Assembly: GCA_050084985.1 (NCBI GenBank) | Contig: JBITNC010000002.1 | Span: 1,550,001 to 1,614,000, forward strand | Direction of reading: 5' to 3' | Length of the DNA: 64,000 nucleotides | Source of the DNA: Nageia nagi | Taxonomy: Eukaryota > Pinophyta | Shown here: one piece after another, positions 23,051 through 36,410 of the stretch | How positions within the stretch are numbered: the stretch's first letter is position 1 | How the letters are laid out: every line of letters starts with the position of its first letter | Notes under the pieces: model-generated | Told to the model about the DNA's origin: nothing | Databases searched by the model: none | The model's input: only the letters and a program-made list of their open reading frames with translations | Made by a program: the position numbers and the translations under genes

Positions 23051-24149
23051 ATGAGAAATATTAGTTGTTCATACACCCTATCTTCTCTATCCTCCTTGCT
23101 TGCTATAGGTATCTTCATGTCTGCAACACTCTCCTTGCTTGTTTGTTATGCTTGCTCACTAATCCAAGCCATTATTTTTGGAATCTAAGCTATTATTCAC
23201 CTTTGAAATATATGAGAATTCCTTGATAATTCATTGGATCTTAGATAAAATATTTTAGTCAGTGTGCTTGATCTACTAGAATCATTTCCCTTATTAATAC
23301 TACATTGGGTGGTATAATGTCTTAATATATCTTAGATTGATATGGAACCATTTTTCTCTCCAATTTCTATTAGTAGCTTCTTCATCATTTTCCATATTAA
23401 GTTTATGAGGACATTTTTCTACTATTCTCATTTTGCTTTATCTAGTAGATTCTTTATATTGTTCTTCATTTGTTATCTTTATCATCCTCTTTACTTGACT
23501 CATTATCTTTTTTATATCCATAAGCTTCTTCTTTTTCTATCATTATTCTAGCATTTGGATTGTATTCTTCTTCGTTTATTGGTTATGCTATTTGTTCTTA
23601 TCAATTTTGTATAATATCAATGTTATTATTCCTCAAGCTTCTTCTTATTGAATAAAAGTAAGTTTTTCTTCTATATTTATCAATTTTAGGTTTTTCTTCC
23701 AAAGGTAATTCATCTTAAGCAATAAATGCAGAGTATACCATAGTAGCATCCCTTTATTTTTCTAAGATATCTCAAAATTTAGAAAATGTAAGAAACAACT
23801 CAAATAGATTCATAACTAAATATGGGGTTTAGACTCTACAAAAGATGCAAGTTCAACACAAACTTAGGGTTTGTAGAAAAAGATAAAGTTCACTAAAAAT
23901 GTATTGTGCAAATAATGATTTACAATGAATAAGTAAATACAATTAAATATGAACTACAAATAGTGCATTGACATTCAAAACCTAAGCAATATGATCATGA
24001 ATGTGTGCACTTGAATAATAACAATCCTCAATCAATATGATTAGGGAGTAGAGTGGATTTGATTGGATCTATAGTGAGTGATATCAAAATAGGTAACATT
24101 AAATATAATTTAATATAAAATAGAAAATTATTTTTAGGTGTCTACACAA
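23051..24149. other. AT-rich sequence between LINE fragments
   Basis: No coding region I can support. Rich in TTCTT and ATCATT words on the plus strand. It could be an old LINE 5' end or unrelated filler. Confidence 0.5.
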
Positions 24150-25500
24150 GTTACAATATTGATTATTTAAATTATTTGTTGGGAAAGATTTTAAGAAGGC
24201 ATATGACACAATTGGTTAACATTTTATTTTGAAAATGCTTTAAGACCTTGGCTTTGATCTTAATTTATTTCATATTTCAAGATGCTTTTTGTAGATGCCT
24301 CAACTTACCTCATAATGAATGGGAATTGATCTTCTTGATTTTTTCATTTATCGATATATTTATTAAGATTATCCTTTAGGTGCTTTAGCTCTATATGTGT
24401 TAGCTACATAAATAATTGGTTATTTGCTATAAGTTATTACTTAAAATAAAATTTGTAAGAAGTTTATCTTCTAAATTATTCTCATTAGTTAATATATAGA
24501 TATTTTATTAATGATAGGTTTCACACTCTTATTAAGGATGAAGGGATAATTTCAAATGCTTAAGGTTTTTTAAATTTTTTTTGCCTACCTTTGCTTTTAA
24601 CATACAATGGGAAAATACTTAGCACTTTTGTTTGGCCTAGTTTAAATGTCCATAATAGTTGCAATAATATCAATGGAAATAGATACAACCAAAAAAGATA
24701 TTTAAATTTATTGTTACTCTTTTTTTCTTTTGGAGCATCTCTTGCTTCTCTTTGCTAGCATCTTATTAATAAATTTGCTTTAAGGTAATCTATTAACTTA
24801 CTAAGACATTATCTTTAGCTAATACATTTTAAATTTATTACAATGTTCTTACAACAACTCTTATATATTAATCTTCTTATTGGATCCTTTATATTATTTT
24901 TTATAACTTTGGGCTTGTCCCTCTAAATCTATCTTTCATAGAGTTACTTAGGATATTTATTATTTTCCAACTAAATTTAGAGGTATAGGTATGATTGATA
25001 TTTACAAACAAGATCTTGCAGTATGTGTGAAATGAATTGTCAAAGCTTTGAAAGGGGAGGAGGCATAGAAAATTATTTTGCATCATTGTATTTACTTAAG
25101 TCTTTCTCATAGAAAATGGGTTTGAAGAGATGTTGGGTTCCAAACTCTATTAGTTCCTTTTGTACTTGTAAATATTGTAGATTCTTTTATTTTCAAGAGT
25201 ATTTGGAAGGCTTGGAAGTTTTTTAAAACTTGGTTTCATTAGGCGACATTTAAAATTCAATTCAATTTATTATGTAATTTTCAAACCTTTGGTGATCACC
25301 ACTTTTTAGCAAGATGGTTATATTCATTATATATCCCTATAGTTCTACCCTCTTCTTTTTTTTTTTCATAAGGGAATTTCATGACTCCTAAATAGTATTA
25401 GTTGTCAAACATGAGATTTCCTTCCATGGAAAAAGCTTAAGAATTATTTTTTGGCTTAGAAACTCAAATGAAATTGCTTATTATTATATACATGATGTTA
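24150..25500 (+). pseudogene. LINE reverse transcriptase remnant, plus strand
   Basis: Plus-strand reading with many stops shows the course of a plant L1 reverse transcriptase: DFKKAYDTIG near 24190 (usual form DFxKAYDxVxW), LKDLGFDLNLFHIS, LGALALYVLAT near 24380, LLMIGFTLLLRMKG at the expected ADDT region near 24510, then the thumb and linker: KFRGIGMIDIYKQDLAVCVKWIVKALKGEE near 24975-25070 and FKTWFHWATFKIQFNLL-like sequence near 25230. The run lies where an L1 ORF2 would have it. It is on the opposite strand to the ORF1 remnant at 21787-23050. Confidence 0.7.
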
Positions 25501-26257
25501 TATCATATGAATTATAGTTAAAATCTACTACCATTTCATAATGACCATGATGGAAAGATTGGCGTTTATATTTAAAAATATCTTTCCTAGAATATAAGGC
25601 TATGATAGGACATAAGTGGTAATCACCACATTTTACGATGATGGATAGATTGTTATGAAAGTGGAATTTGATCTCCCCAATTAAAAATTGAAAAAATAAA
25701 TAAATTATGTAGAAGTTATGCCTTGAACATAAAATTGAATACTTTGCATATGCCTCATGCATAACAATTTTCCCTTGGCATTAGACTCCAATATTTGAGA
25801 ATTTTAGATCTTTATTATCCCTCTTTCTAAATAAGAGGACTTTTATTTAGAATTTGATTTGGAATTATGTTAAGGCATATAATGCTTGGTTATGGATTTG
25901 TGATTTCTTTAAATTATATATTTTTAGAATTTTTTAAATACCAATGTGTTATTTGAATATTACATCAAAATATCTCTTTAGCTTAATTATGCTTGATATA
26001 TCTTTTGAGTGTCCATTTAAAAAAAATTGAAAAATTTAAAACCATTATCTATTTACTTATGGTAGTGTAAATAATTATTTCACACCTTTTAATATAATTA
26101 CTACCATTACAAAAATACTTCTACAAATATCAATGCAAATAAGTACAAAGACTATGAAGGTGAAACACTTGAAGAAACTAATTACGGATTAAAGAAATAC
26201 TCTTTTTACACTCCATTATGCAATATTAGATGAAAATTATGAATTTGCTAAAAAGAG
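25501..26257. other. AT-rich sequence, nothing recognised
   Basis: No gene, repeat array or element ends that I can support. Confidence 0.5.
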
Positions 26258-26268
26258 AGATAATTTTT

Positions 26269-26552
26269 AGGTTGTAGAGGCCTGGTGAAGCAGTGAAGTT
26301 TTGGCATTCATCGTGATGAGTTCACGGGTTTGAATCTATGATCGAATCAATGAGCAGGAGAGTAGATGCAGATTGGATTCCATTGACTGCTATAACATTT
26401 GACCCAAATCCTACCATGTGGGGGTCCATGTCTCTTCACATTAACATTTATTAATGTTGGGGGAGGTTATAGTGGATGCTGCAAAGATTCAAACCATCAA
26501 CTTGTAGTAGAAAATGAAAGCAATGTAACCAATTCCTCTTGTTGTAAAAAAA
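26269..26552 (+). mobile_element. tRNA-derived SINE with 11-bp target duplication
   Basis: A 284-bp insertion flanked by AGATAATTTTT on both sides (26258-26268 and 26553-26563) and ending in a run of eight A. Near its start is an RNA polymerase III promoter: box A TGGTGAAGCAG (26283-26293) fits the consensus TRGYNNARNNG at every position, and box B GGTTTGAATCT (26327-26337) fits GGTTCRANNCC at nine of eleven. SINEs are copied by LINE enzymes, which explains the A tail and the duplication. It is longer than many plant SINEs, so the 3' part may be a distinct tail module. Confidence 0.75.
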
Positions 26553-26563
26553 AGATAATTTTT

Positions 26564-27342
26564 TCACAACATTTAGATGAAGATTATGTACTTATAAAAG
26601 AAAAGATTATTTTATAACAACATTTGAATGATCCTATTATTGTTATTTGGATAAATATAGGAGTTTGGGGTAGCTGATTCATTATTATTGGGCTGATAGA
26701 GGATTCTCCCCATAGGATTCATTGTTGCCTAATCGATAACATATTCCCATTGCGAGATTCCTCACTACTTGGTCAACAACGAGTTTCTACTTTAAGATTC
26801 GTTGTTATCAGGCTAACAATGGATGCTTCTAATTTGACATTTTTTAATATGTTTATTAAATTTTATTTTCTTCAAAGTTATGAAACACTAATAAAGGTAA
26901 AGTCAACATTTAAAGTCCTTTAAACCTATTGGTTCGTATGACTTATCAATATTATCAATGTTGGAGGTGGGAGTAGAAATTGAGATGTTTGATGTGGGTG
27001 CCATCATATTTTAGTTGTCTCTCAAATCCCTTGACAAGAAGTGATAAGTTATTGTTTGGAGGTTTTAACAAACATCATCATATTATACTTGATCTAGATA
27101 TAGAATTTTGTTTTAATTATTTTAATTAGGTGGATGTAAGTGATTGTGATTAATTGTCCTTGGGAGTATTCTTATTTTTATTGGAATATTTGTGCACTGC
27201 TAAATGTTTTTCTTTATATGAGAGACAATCATTCAAATACTTAATTCATATATATTTAGTTCTAGATAAACTTTTATAGGTCCTACAAATCAATGGGTTT
27301 AAAACAACATTAAAAGAATCCTATCTATCTATCATATAAATC
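26564..27342. other. AT-rich sequence, nothing recognised
   Basis: No gene or element that I can support. Three loosely similar GATTC-centred lines at 26690-26830 (GATTCATTGTTG, GATTCCTCACTAC, GATTCGTTGTTATC) hint at a worn tandem repeat. Confidence 0.4.
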
Positions 27343-27478
<136 letters not shown>

Positions 27479-27834
27479 CTGTTATAGGTCCTACAAACCA
27501 ATAGATTTAAAAAGATGTACTCTACTGTTAATATATAATCTCTATTTTCATATGCAATTTTGACATTCAAATTATAGTTTGTTGGTTTCTAATATTTAAT
27601 ACGAGGATGATTAATTACCTTTTTTTTGTTTCTATATATTATATTATATTTTATAAACGAGCATAATCTATAAACATTTCAACAAAATACATCTTTTATA
27701 ATCTACTTATATAAAATAAATTCAAATTATAGACCTTTTACTAACTAAATAATTAAAAAATTATTATAAAAATTAACAATATTTATATAATATACTAAAT
27801 AAAAGAACTTATTAATATGGATTGATAGATAGAT

Positions 27835-27905
27835 GAGTTGGAGATGGGTAGTTGAAACTCTAAGAGTGAGAGATCCAAGTTCAAATCTTCCCATGTTGAA
27901 ACATA
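27835..27905 (+). mobile_element. Candidate tRNA-derived SINE head
   Basis: Box A-like TAGTTGAAACT fits the consensus at ten of eleven positions. About 30 bases later AGTTCAAATCT fits box B at nine of eleven, in the context GAGAGATCCAAGTTCAAATC, like other plant SINEs. I found no clear target duplication, so only the promoter head is claimed. Confidence 0.5.
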
Positions 27906-27971
27906 TCTAAAATCCTATCGAGTTGATGGTAGATTGAGATGAGGCGAAGATCGTACTTGTAATAAATTTTG

Positions 27972-28165
27972 ACGGTGTAGATACCCCTCAATCGTTGGCT
28001 CAAAATGCTTGATAGTGTAGATAACCTCAATCGTTAGCTCAAAACATTTGACAATGTAAAAACCCCTCAATCGTTGGCTCAAAATGTTTGATAGCATAGA
28101 TACCTTCAATCGTTAGCTCAAAATATTTGATAACATAAATACCCCTCAATAGTTAACTCAAAATG
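27972..28165. repeat. 40-bp minisatellite, five copies
   Basis: CCTCAATCGTTGGCTCAAAA and variants start at 27986, 28025, 28065, 28103 and 28144, a period of 39-41 bp. The array ends about 280 bp before the start codon of the coatomer gene. Confidence 0.9.
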
Positions 28166-28448
28166 TAAAATAACAATGCCAAAAACAAAAGAACTTACTA
28201 ATTTTTTTAAGTACACATCTAAAGTTGAAGTTAGTGAAGGCTATAACTTCTCCCATCTTAGTTGTCTAGGACAGAAACATTGGCTTCCCTTCTGTTTTTT
28301 ACACAATCCTCTATGGTTAGATGTATATAATTTATTTGGTGCAATTCAATTTGGAGCTGCTAGGATTCGAACTTGCCACTGATCGTTCTTGGCAGAGAAT
28401 ATAAGTTTCCGGCGATTCCAACAGAAGTCTGCTTCAAAACTATAGAAC

Positions 28449-31400
28449 ATGGAGGTACGAAATTTCACATCTTTCATATTCATTTAATCTAGATGTCAGA
28501 TCTCCGAAAACTTTTCAGATTTTGTTATAGAGTAGTTTTGGAAGTCCATTTGTATCTTTAAATCGATCAACACAGACACATTTAGCGATTGAAACCAGAT
28601 CTTATCTGATTCTTCCTAATTTTATCTTTTCAGAAGGGGTGTAGGATCCAGGAATTCCAGAGGGTGTACGTTAGATAGCACTATCCTTACTAGTTACACA
28701 TTATGATTCTTTGTAGCACAGAGTAGGGTTATAAGCAAACCCTAATCGGAATAACGGATCTCTTTTGGGTTTCATATCTAGAAATTATTTATAAGGAGGG
28801 CCAAGTACCGTGACATTTATTTTAGACGAAGTTTTGAAAATTAGATGTATTTACTAGTGATAGGCCCAAGTGTTGACGAATATATATATATATATCTTAG
28901 TTTGCTAATATATTTTCAAAATTTTCTTGCGAAGTAAGAAAAATGAATTTCAGAGCTCTTCCCACATCCAAAGAAGACCACATATCTTGATAGAAACAGA
29001 GAAAAATCTATATTAAATTTTCCTGACATTCTGTCCAGTGTTCATTTTGAGTGAAACCCTAAAATTATGTGAGGATTCCAGCAAGGTGTTATCATGTGAT
29101 TTTACTGACGTACATACAATACATATGGACATTAAAACACTAAAATAACATCTGGCAGTCAAAATGAATAATTCTACCAAGTCTATTTGATGTTTGGAAT
29201 GAATTAGACAACTTCCCATGATATGCAGTGTTGCAGTTAACAAAAAAATGAGTGCATCAACATGATAGGTTAATGCAAAATTTTGTGCTTGTTACATGGA
29301 ATAGTTCATGTCATCTAAGTGGAAATTGAGAAATTTCTTGTTATTATTGAAGATTTATGAGTCAATCTTTCTTTAGGTGGTAGGCAAAGCAAGGGTAACT
29401 AAGAGCAGCTTTGGCAGTCCATCTCTAGCCTGTATTCATAAATATCTGTGCTATGCTAACAGCTATAGATGACTTATGATGACTAAATGACACTATCTTT
29501 GAGAAAGATGGAAAAATACATACCTAATTATAGGAAAATATACAAATCAAACATTTAATGGAATGTTTCAGAACATCTGGTGATCAAAATGCAATTTTCA
29601 CATTTAAACATGAAAACTACAATACCAACAAAAGCACTTATTGCTAACTTCCTGCTTCATTTGTGGAAACACATATGGAGCACAAGTATAAATGTTTGTG
29701 CACAGGAAGACTTATTGCATATAGATTTCTACCATGTTCATGAGGATATGTACAGAGCATGACCAAGTCCAAAACCATATGAAGATTAATAATCCTTTGT
29801 ATTTTAAACTTAGTTAATGATGTGGGATTGATCTAATATTATAGTTGACCTTTAACAATGATATTTGTTTTTCAAATAGTGGGATTTTAAATTATATAAT
29901 AAAGAGCAGTTTCAGTCTCATGGTTAGGCAGATGCCAAAACTCAGCCCTTTAAGCATTTGTTCTCATGGAATGACCTGAGATCAATATGTAAGCCGTATA
30001 CAAGGCTTCTGCCTACAGGTTTTGGGGATGGTCTCATGTTTAACATAAGTCTTATTTAGCTTTGGCATATCAACCCTTCAGCTTACTTTGGGCCCCCTCA
30101 TAATTCTGTTTGTCTTGATTCTTGTGTAAGGACACAAATCAGATTACATGCAAAACCTTGCAGCCTCTGTTATTGGGCTTACACATGAAATAATGTTTTG
30201 TGCTTTAGGTTTTTCTCTGGATGGCTTTTAATTGGGTGTGTACAAATGTTTATTATTTTGGGGGCTTAGTAGCTGGGTGTACCCATGGTCTGGCAGTTTT
30301 GCCTGGTTGCCTTAATATGTGGAGTTGTGCTAAGCCAGACACCTACAAGTTTTCTTGGCACTGTCTTTAGGCTAATCGTCAAATCATTTTCTGGCCTTAT
30401 ATTCTTGGAGATGGCTTTGAGTCAGGTTCAAGCCCTTATATAAGTTACTATAAATATAAAAGTATGTACAAGTGTTTATAGATAAAAATTTATAACAGAA
30501 AATAGGCAAGTCTTTATGACAAATTGAGCTAGTTCTAAGGGCCTACACAGTTTTTAAGCGTGCCTATGCATTTATCTCTAATAGCAAGCTATGTAGATTA
30601 ATAGGGCTAGTTCTTTTCCATAAAGAGCTTCTTTTGATTAATTGTACCAGTTTCTTAATTAGACTCCAATTTGTATTCTGGATATTAAGATTTAGATTAA
30701 CTATTATTTGCTGCTAACTTGTCTTGTTTTAACTGTCAATAGCCCTTTAACATACTAATCTATTGCAGTGATTGCACTCAAGTCTCAGAAATTTGTAAAT
30801 TAATATGCACTATATTACTATATTCTATACTCACATGTGATAGGGATACTTATGCAACATCCATTGAAATGGGCTGCAAAAAAGAGAACTTTTACATGTT
30901 TATGCGGAAACTAGAAGTTGGATTATAATCTATCTAGATATGGCAGGTTATAACATCATTTTGTTGATTTGAGCTACGGGATTTTATCATGAACAGTAAA
31001 ATTGATATCAAGTTTTAGGTTGGGGTAACTTTGGATGCTTCTTGGATCTGTGAAAATGTTGACTGGCAGACACATCATAGATTGATGATGTGGACCTCTT
31101 AGCTATGATTGAAGTTTGAACCTTTTTGAATGCAATAGGAATTTCTTTTTATAAATTTCTCTCTTGATTTAATCATTTCATCTATGGTCTTCCTGATTTT
31201 CTTCAAGTTAATATTCCTTACTTAAGTATTTTCTTTTGTTCAAGCTTTCAAACTATTTCAAGTTGGGGCTCCTTGTTTGGTATAGTTTAAACTTTAAACA
31301 AGAAAATTAACATTTTTACCTATTTCTTTTGTCTACTATATGATAATGGTTTTCTACATCCATAACTAGCAGGGATATGTTCGGAATATTTGCTTATCTG

Positions 31401-34400
31401 CCATTTTTATGTGCTCATTTTTCATAATTTTGGCATTCTGCAAAACCAATCGATGGCTGATTACTGATTAGTATTAGCAGTCACAACAGTATGTGACACA
31501 CTCCATGCACTGCCCTTAATAACAATTCTAATTAGGCATTATCATATACTTAGTTTGGCTGATTATATTACTGACATGCCTTTGATATGTCAATAATTAA
31601 GATTCATTTTTCATTTGTTTGAATTTTATTAAAATGTTTCTTTTGTTTGCATTACCTTCTAGGTGTAATTTGTTATTTTTATCTTGGAATTATTTGTAAT
31701 TCTATATTGATGAAATGGTAAAACTAAGCCTTTACTCATTTTAGTTCTTGAACAAGTGTTCAGGTGTTACTACTGATCCAATTTTTCAGGTGTAAACCTT
31801 TCTATCTTAGTTCATCAAATCTTGGAAGTTATTGCAAATTAGTTAAGCATAAGAATAACTGGCATACACTAAGATGAATTTGACTCTATAAATTAATTTT
31901 ATGATTCAGGGTTCCTGTCCAGTTGTAAAAAACATTCTGCTTTTGGATTCAGAAGGCAAACGAGTTGCAGTGAAGTATTATACTGATGACTGGGACACCC
32001 TTGCCAGCAAATTAGCATTTGAGAAGTCAATTTTTACCAAAACACAACGATCTAATGCTCGTGCTGAAGGTACAATTTCCATTGATTTTGTTTGTCTGTC
32101 TAGTCTGTGAATGTTTAACAATGCTGGTATGCCTACAATAGGAGTTCAAGAATTGTGCTTTTTTAATATTTTGTTATGATGCTTGTAAAAGATATAGCAT
32201 ATGAAAAATTGAAAGCATTATGACAACCTTTTTTATGTTCATATCACACATACGTTGATTTATATGTTTCAAGTTCTATTTTTTAACCTCTTTTCAAAGT
32301 ATTCATATCTAAAAGTTATTGTAGCTCTAGTTCCAGGTACCAAAATAAATCAATTAGCTTGAAAAAGGAAGTATGAGTACAAACATGTGAAAATGAAAAT
32401 TGCTTTGGAGAGCAAAATGTTACATCTTTAATTGAACAATAGTCATGTCTCATTATCCTATTACGGTTATCCAAGGACATTATATAATTTCATTTTATTA
32501 ACGCCCAGAGGCATTCTATGGTTACGGCTAACATATTGTCATTGCACTGCGGTGTTGCTTTAGCGGTGTGTATGTCAACATCTTGGATTATGTGTGTCAT
32601 TGTAGTTTAAATTTGTAAAATATAGAAAATAACAAATAATATTCATTAAAGATTCATAAAGCATTTTGCATAATCTAAACTAATATTAATTAAAGATTAA
32701 AATACAGAAATATTCATATTTGTTAATAGAGCGCATCAGATGTTGGAATAGCAATGATGTATTTATTTATTACATTTATAGTATCTTGTGGAAACATAAG
32801 AAGTATTTGATGTTTATAAGACGTATTTCTAAAAACTATTGCTTATAATATTATAATAAAATATAGTCATATATTAGATAATATAGAAAAATAAAAAGAT
32901 TTTAACAATGTAATATAAAATTATTGATTTCTATATTATTGAAAAATTGATTCGTAAAATAACATAACAACAATAATATAAAAACCATCTTTCCAGATAT
33001 TTCTATTAGGGTCTCAATTTGTCTTTGAGATGCTTATTTTCTTTCATTTTGAACTTTTTCTAGACTTTCAGTGGATATTCAAAATGGCAGTCTTATTTTG
33101 AGAAGAGGTCTAGTTGATATATTGGGAAACATTTGATTTTTATAATTTGATTTTTTTTTCTGACGTTGATGATCGCACATAACCTTCTTTTGCAACATAT
33201 ATTTGTTTTTTATTATCTATTAATGAGCCTGTTCCATCATGCAGCGGAAATTGGAATGTTTGACGGGTACATTGTCGTGTACAAGTTCATATCAGATCTG
33301 CACTTCTTTGTTACTGGTGGTGAAAATGAGAATGAACTAATTTTGGCACAAGTTCTTCAAGGATTTTTTGATGCTGTTTCACTTTTGCTCAGGTCTGTAT
33401 TTATGCAGGATTTGATGAAGGTGATAGAGAGTTTGTTTCGTTTGATAAAAAATATGTAATGTGTTCATAATTCTTGCTTGTAGAATAGAGAATCTTTGAA
33501 TAGCATGCAGCATACATTATGTTAGAGCTCCATTTATGTTAGAATAGTATCTTTGCAAGATTATTGTCTCCAAGCATTATCAGTCTGTTTTTTTCTCCAG
33601 CTTCAAAATCAAGATTCTCTCTGCATTTAACATGTTTTCGCTGTTTTATTTGTTCCTTTTGTATTCTGTTTTAGTTGCTATAGTTTTTTCAGTTCTCCTC
33701 ATTATGTTCCACCTTCATCTAGTAAACATGAGATGTATGTACCCTGGTTCTTATAAGATATTGTATTCTCAGCTATATCTTTCTTAGGCTTGATTTTGGG
33801 TTCATGTTAGTCGTATAGGTAAGCTAATATGCTATGAAAACCACTTGTTCAAACCCATATTTCTTCATAGATGCTATGCAGGTACTAAGTTTTGCACAAG
33901 CACTAATTAGAAATGTATATTTGTGAGCAGAAGTAATGTGGAAAAGAGGACAGCACTGGAGAATTTGGATCTTATTCTTCTTTGTATTGATGAAATGGTT
34001 GATGGCGGGTATGTGGGGGTTATATACTGTGGTTTGAAAACAGCTACTCGTAGATTATGATACTTGTGTCTTGGTTTTTTTAGGGGCTATATCATGTGGA
34101 TTGAAAACAGCCACTCTTAGATTATGATGCTTGCATCTTGGTTTTTTATTGTAATGTTGATGTCTCTTGATGCAAAGCAGCATTATATTGGAAACTGAAC
34201 CAAGCTCTATTACCGGGAGGGTTTCAATGAGAGGCTCAGATGTAGATGCGCCTCTGGCTGAACAGGTTACTTATCTGTTTGTTATTGTAAATCAATAAAG
34301 AGAATTAATTAAAAATATTAGCTTGGTACAGTTGGGATACAGAAGAGATCCGAATTTGTGTTACTTTTTTTAGGGTTTTGATCACTTCTTTTTGGATGGC

Positions 34401-34462
34401 AGACTATTTCTCAAGCATTTGCCATGGCGAGGGAGCATTTAGCAAGATCACTGCTAAACTAG
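28449..34462 (+). CDS. COPZ: Coatomer subunit zeta (COPI coat), six coding exons
   Basis: Small subunit of the COPI coat that buds vesicles from Golgi to ER. It belongs to the clathrin adaptor small-chain (sigma/longin) fold and pairs with gamma-COP in the F-subcomplex. Exons: 28449-28454, 31910-32069, 33245-33392, 33931-34008, 34181-34265, 34403-34462. All five introns start GT and end AG, the phases join, and the sum is 537 nt, coding for 178 residues; plant zeta-COP proteins are about 175-180. Landmarks: [71 protein letters not shown] and the C-terminal [10 protein letters not shown]. The first coding exon holds only two codons (M, E) before a 3,455-bp intron; this start is chosen because the frame joins and the context AGAACATGG is good. 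No stop or frameshift is present, so the gene looks functional. The last exons (33931 on) are close together. Confidence is high for identity and exons 2-6, lower for exon 1. Confidence 0.93.
28455..31909 (+). other. Large first intron of the coatomer zeta gene
   Basis: 3,455 bp from GTACGA to TTCAG. AT-rich with a short TA run near 28880. I see no LTR, LINE or SINE with clear ends in it, so the length does not come from an obvious recent insertion. Confidence 0.75.
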
Positions 34463-36399
34463 GAACCTGTGAAGCTTTTCAACAATTGAAGTTCGTTTTG
34501 AATTCTTAAAGTTTTTGAGATCTGCTTAGAAACCTAGAAGTATTCAGCATGTTCCAGTTTGGAAGGTGTTCGTAATCAATATTTTTAGGCGTTTCAGTTT
34601 GTAAGATCACTATTTTCTTAGATCCTGAATTGTGATGTGATTTGAGATCTTTCTTATTTACATTGAAGTTCAAATACAAGCAAAATTTTGTTTATTCTAA
34701 AAGTATAATGATGAAGAATTGTCCTTTTCTAAATGCATGTGATAGCATTTGAAGTCGACGCTACTGATTTTGCTATCTTTGAGCAGATATTTAATGAAGT
34801 TTATATGATGTTGGATTGTATCCTGCTTAAGATGTTGGATTGAAAACATCAGGAGTTTCAAATGTGTAAGGATTGAAAACATCAGTAGGGTAGATATCTA
34901 TATTTATTTTGCTCAGCAAGCTTTCTCAGAGTTATTATGAATTATTACAGGGTCATTCTTAGGATTGTTGAAATAATTTATTTGGATATCATTTTCTATG
35001 GCTGTGGATCAGTCCTCTGCTGTTCCGCACTTTTTATGGGTTTTCGTTGTAGATTGATATCAACATTATCTGCATGTTCGTGGACTTTTAGGGATTGAAA
35101 GATTTTGAATAGGCTTTGTCTCCATTCTATTAAATAAAATTAGTTGAACACTAGATCTCATTATACATTGAGATAGCAACTGGATTTGCAGTTGATTCTT
35201 TTGTTTACGGAACAAACTGTCGTTTGCAGAGTAGCAATAAGTGAAGGTAAGAGGACTACATTGAGGTTCACAGCTAGTCGCTCCAACTCAAAAGATCATA
35301 CATATTACACTGCATTTAAATATAGTGTAAGCTCAACTAAGATTGTTAAAAAGATAAATATCACAATTAAAAGCTGGAACGTGTATGAATTCAGTATTAC
35401 CTATGTAGTTCTTTGACTTCTTATCTACATAAATAATCAAAATAATCACTCAAATTTTACATTTTACTAGATTACAATATTGAGGCTAATTGTATATAAT
35501 CACTCACTTTTTGTAGTAGTATTTAGACTTGTAAAGATATTTGATAAGCCATGATAATGGTGTCAGTTCTGGTACCTATGTAGTATGGTGTGAATAACAT
35601 TTATAGGAGTTTTTATGAAAATGATTTTTTGTATTTGTTTTAAAAAGGTTGGAGTGGTAAGTAATTGAAGGCATCCGTGACTGAAATGACAATTTCAAGA
35701 ACAGGAATGTAAGGTTCAAATTGTGACAAGGAGGTCAAGGTCTATATGGATGACACGGTAACCCGACACATATCATCGTTTAGGAAATGAAAGGTAAAAT
35801 ATTAGAAACAAAAATAATCTTTATTTATTTTTCTTTCAATTTACTAATAAAAGCAATCAAATTGTTTTCTATATTTAATTTAAATAGGATGAAGACGAAC
35901 TCTTCACAAGTATTCACTGTACAATGTGTTAGGAATGCATAATGATAATACACAGTTTTAGATTATTTATTTATTTATTTATTTAATTGTATATAATAAA
36001 AATTAGAAAATAATCATAAATACTAAGCATTGTACTTCTACTGAACATATTAGGTATCAATTTGGAGAAAAGGCGTATATGCTAAGCTTTTAAAAGAAGA
36101 AAAGCTACAACAAAACTACAATTTTAAGTAATAAGTTAATAATAAAAATGTCTTTAAGGGTATACTCCATTAGTTAAGTGCTATAATACTTATCACACGT
36201 GTGATCGATTTGAATGTAAAAATGGTTAGGAATTTGTTCAAAAATCTATCTTCTAACCCAACAAAAAAAATAATATAAATATATGAATAGATAAGTCTTT
36301 TAACATTATTTGAAACTCATTATTTTGTAGGATCTATCAAAGTTTGTCTTGTGGTAAATAAAAATCAATAACAATTGTTGAGTAAGGATAGTTTCGAAT
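34463..36399. other. 3' flank of coatomer gene; no further gene seen
   Basis: Starts with the 3' UTR of the coatomer gene. The first canonical AATAAA I see is at 35133-35138, about 670 bp after the stop, so a nearer variant signal is possible. A short open frame at 35186-35416 has no recognisable family or supporting context. A weak polymerase III-like stretch lies at 35650-35720 (GGTTCAAATTG), without a good box A. Confidence 0.5.
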
Positions 36400-36410
36400 A
36401 GATAGACAAA

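Noticed and set aside
33166-33459. 97-codon open frame over coatomer exon 3
   Set aside because: It reads through intron sequence on both sides of exon 3; the true coding part is 33245-33392.
35186-35416. 76-codon open frame downstream of the coatomer gene
   Set aside because: No family recognised and no splice or promoter context; likely chance.
35650-35720. GGTTCAAATTG with TGGAGTGGTAAG upstream, SINE-like
   Set aside because: Box A fits poorly and I found no tail or target duplication.
36168-36230. TAGTTAAGTGC with a GATTTGAATG downstream, SINE-like
   Set aside because: Box A is fair but box B has too many mismatches, and there are no insertion ends.
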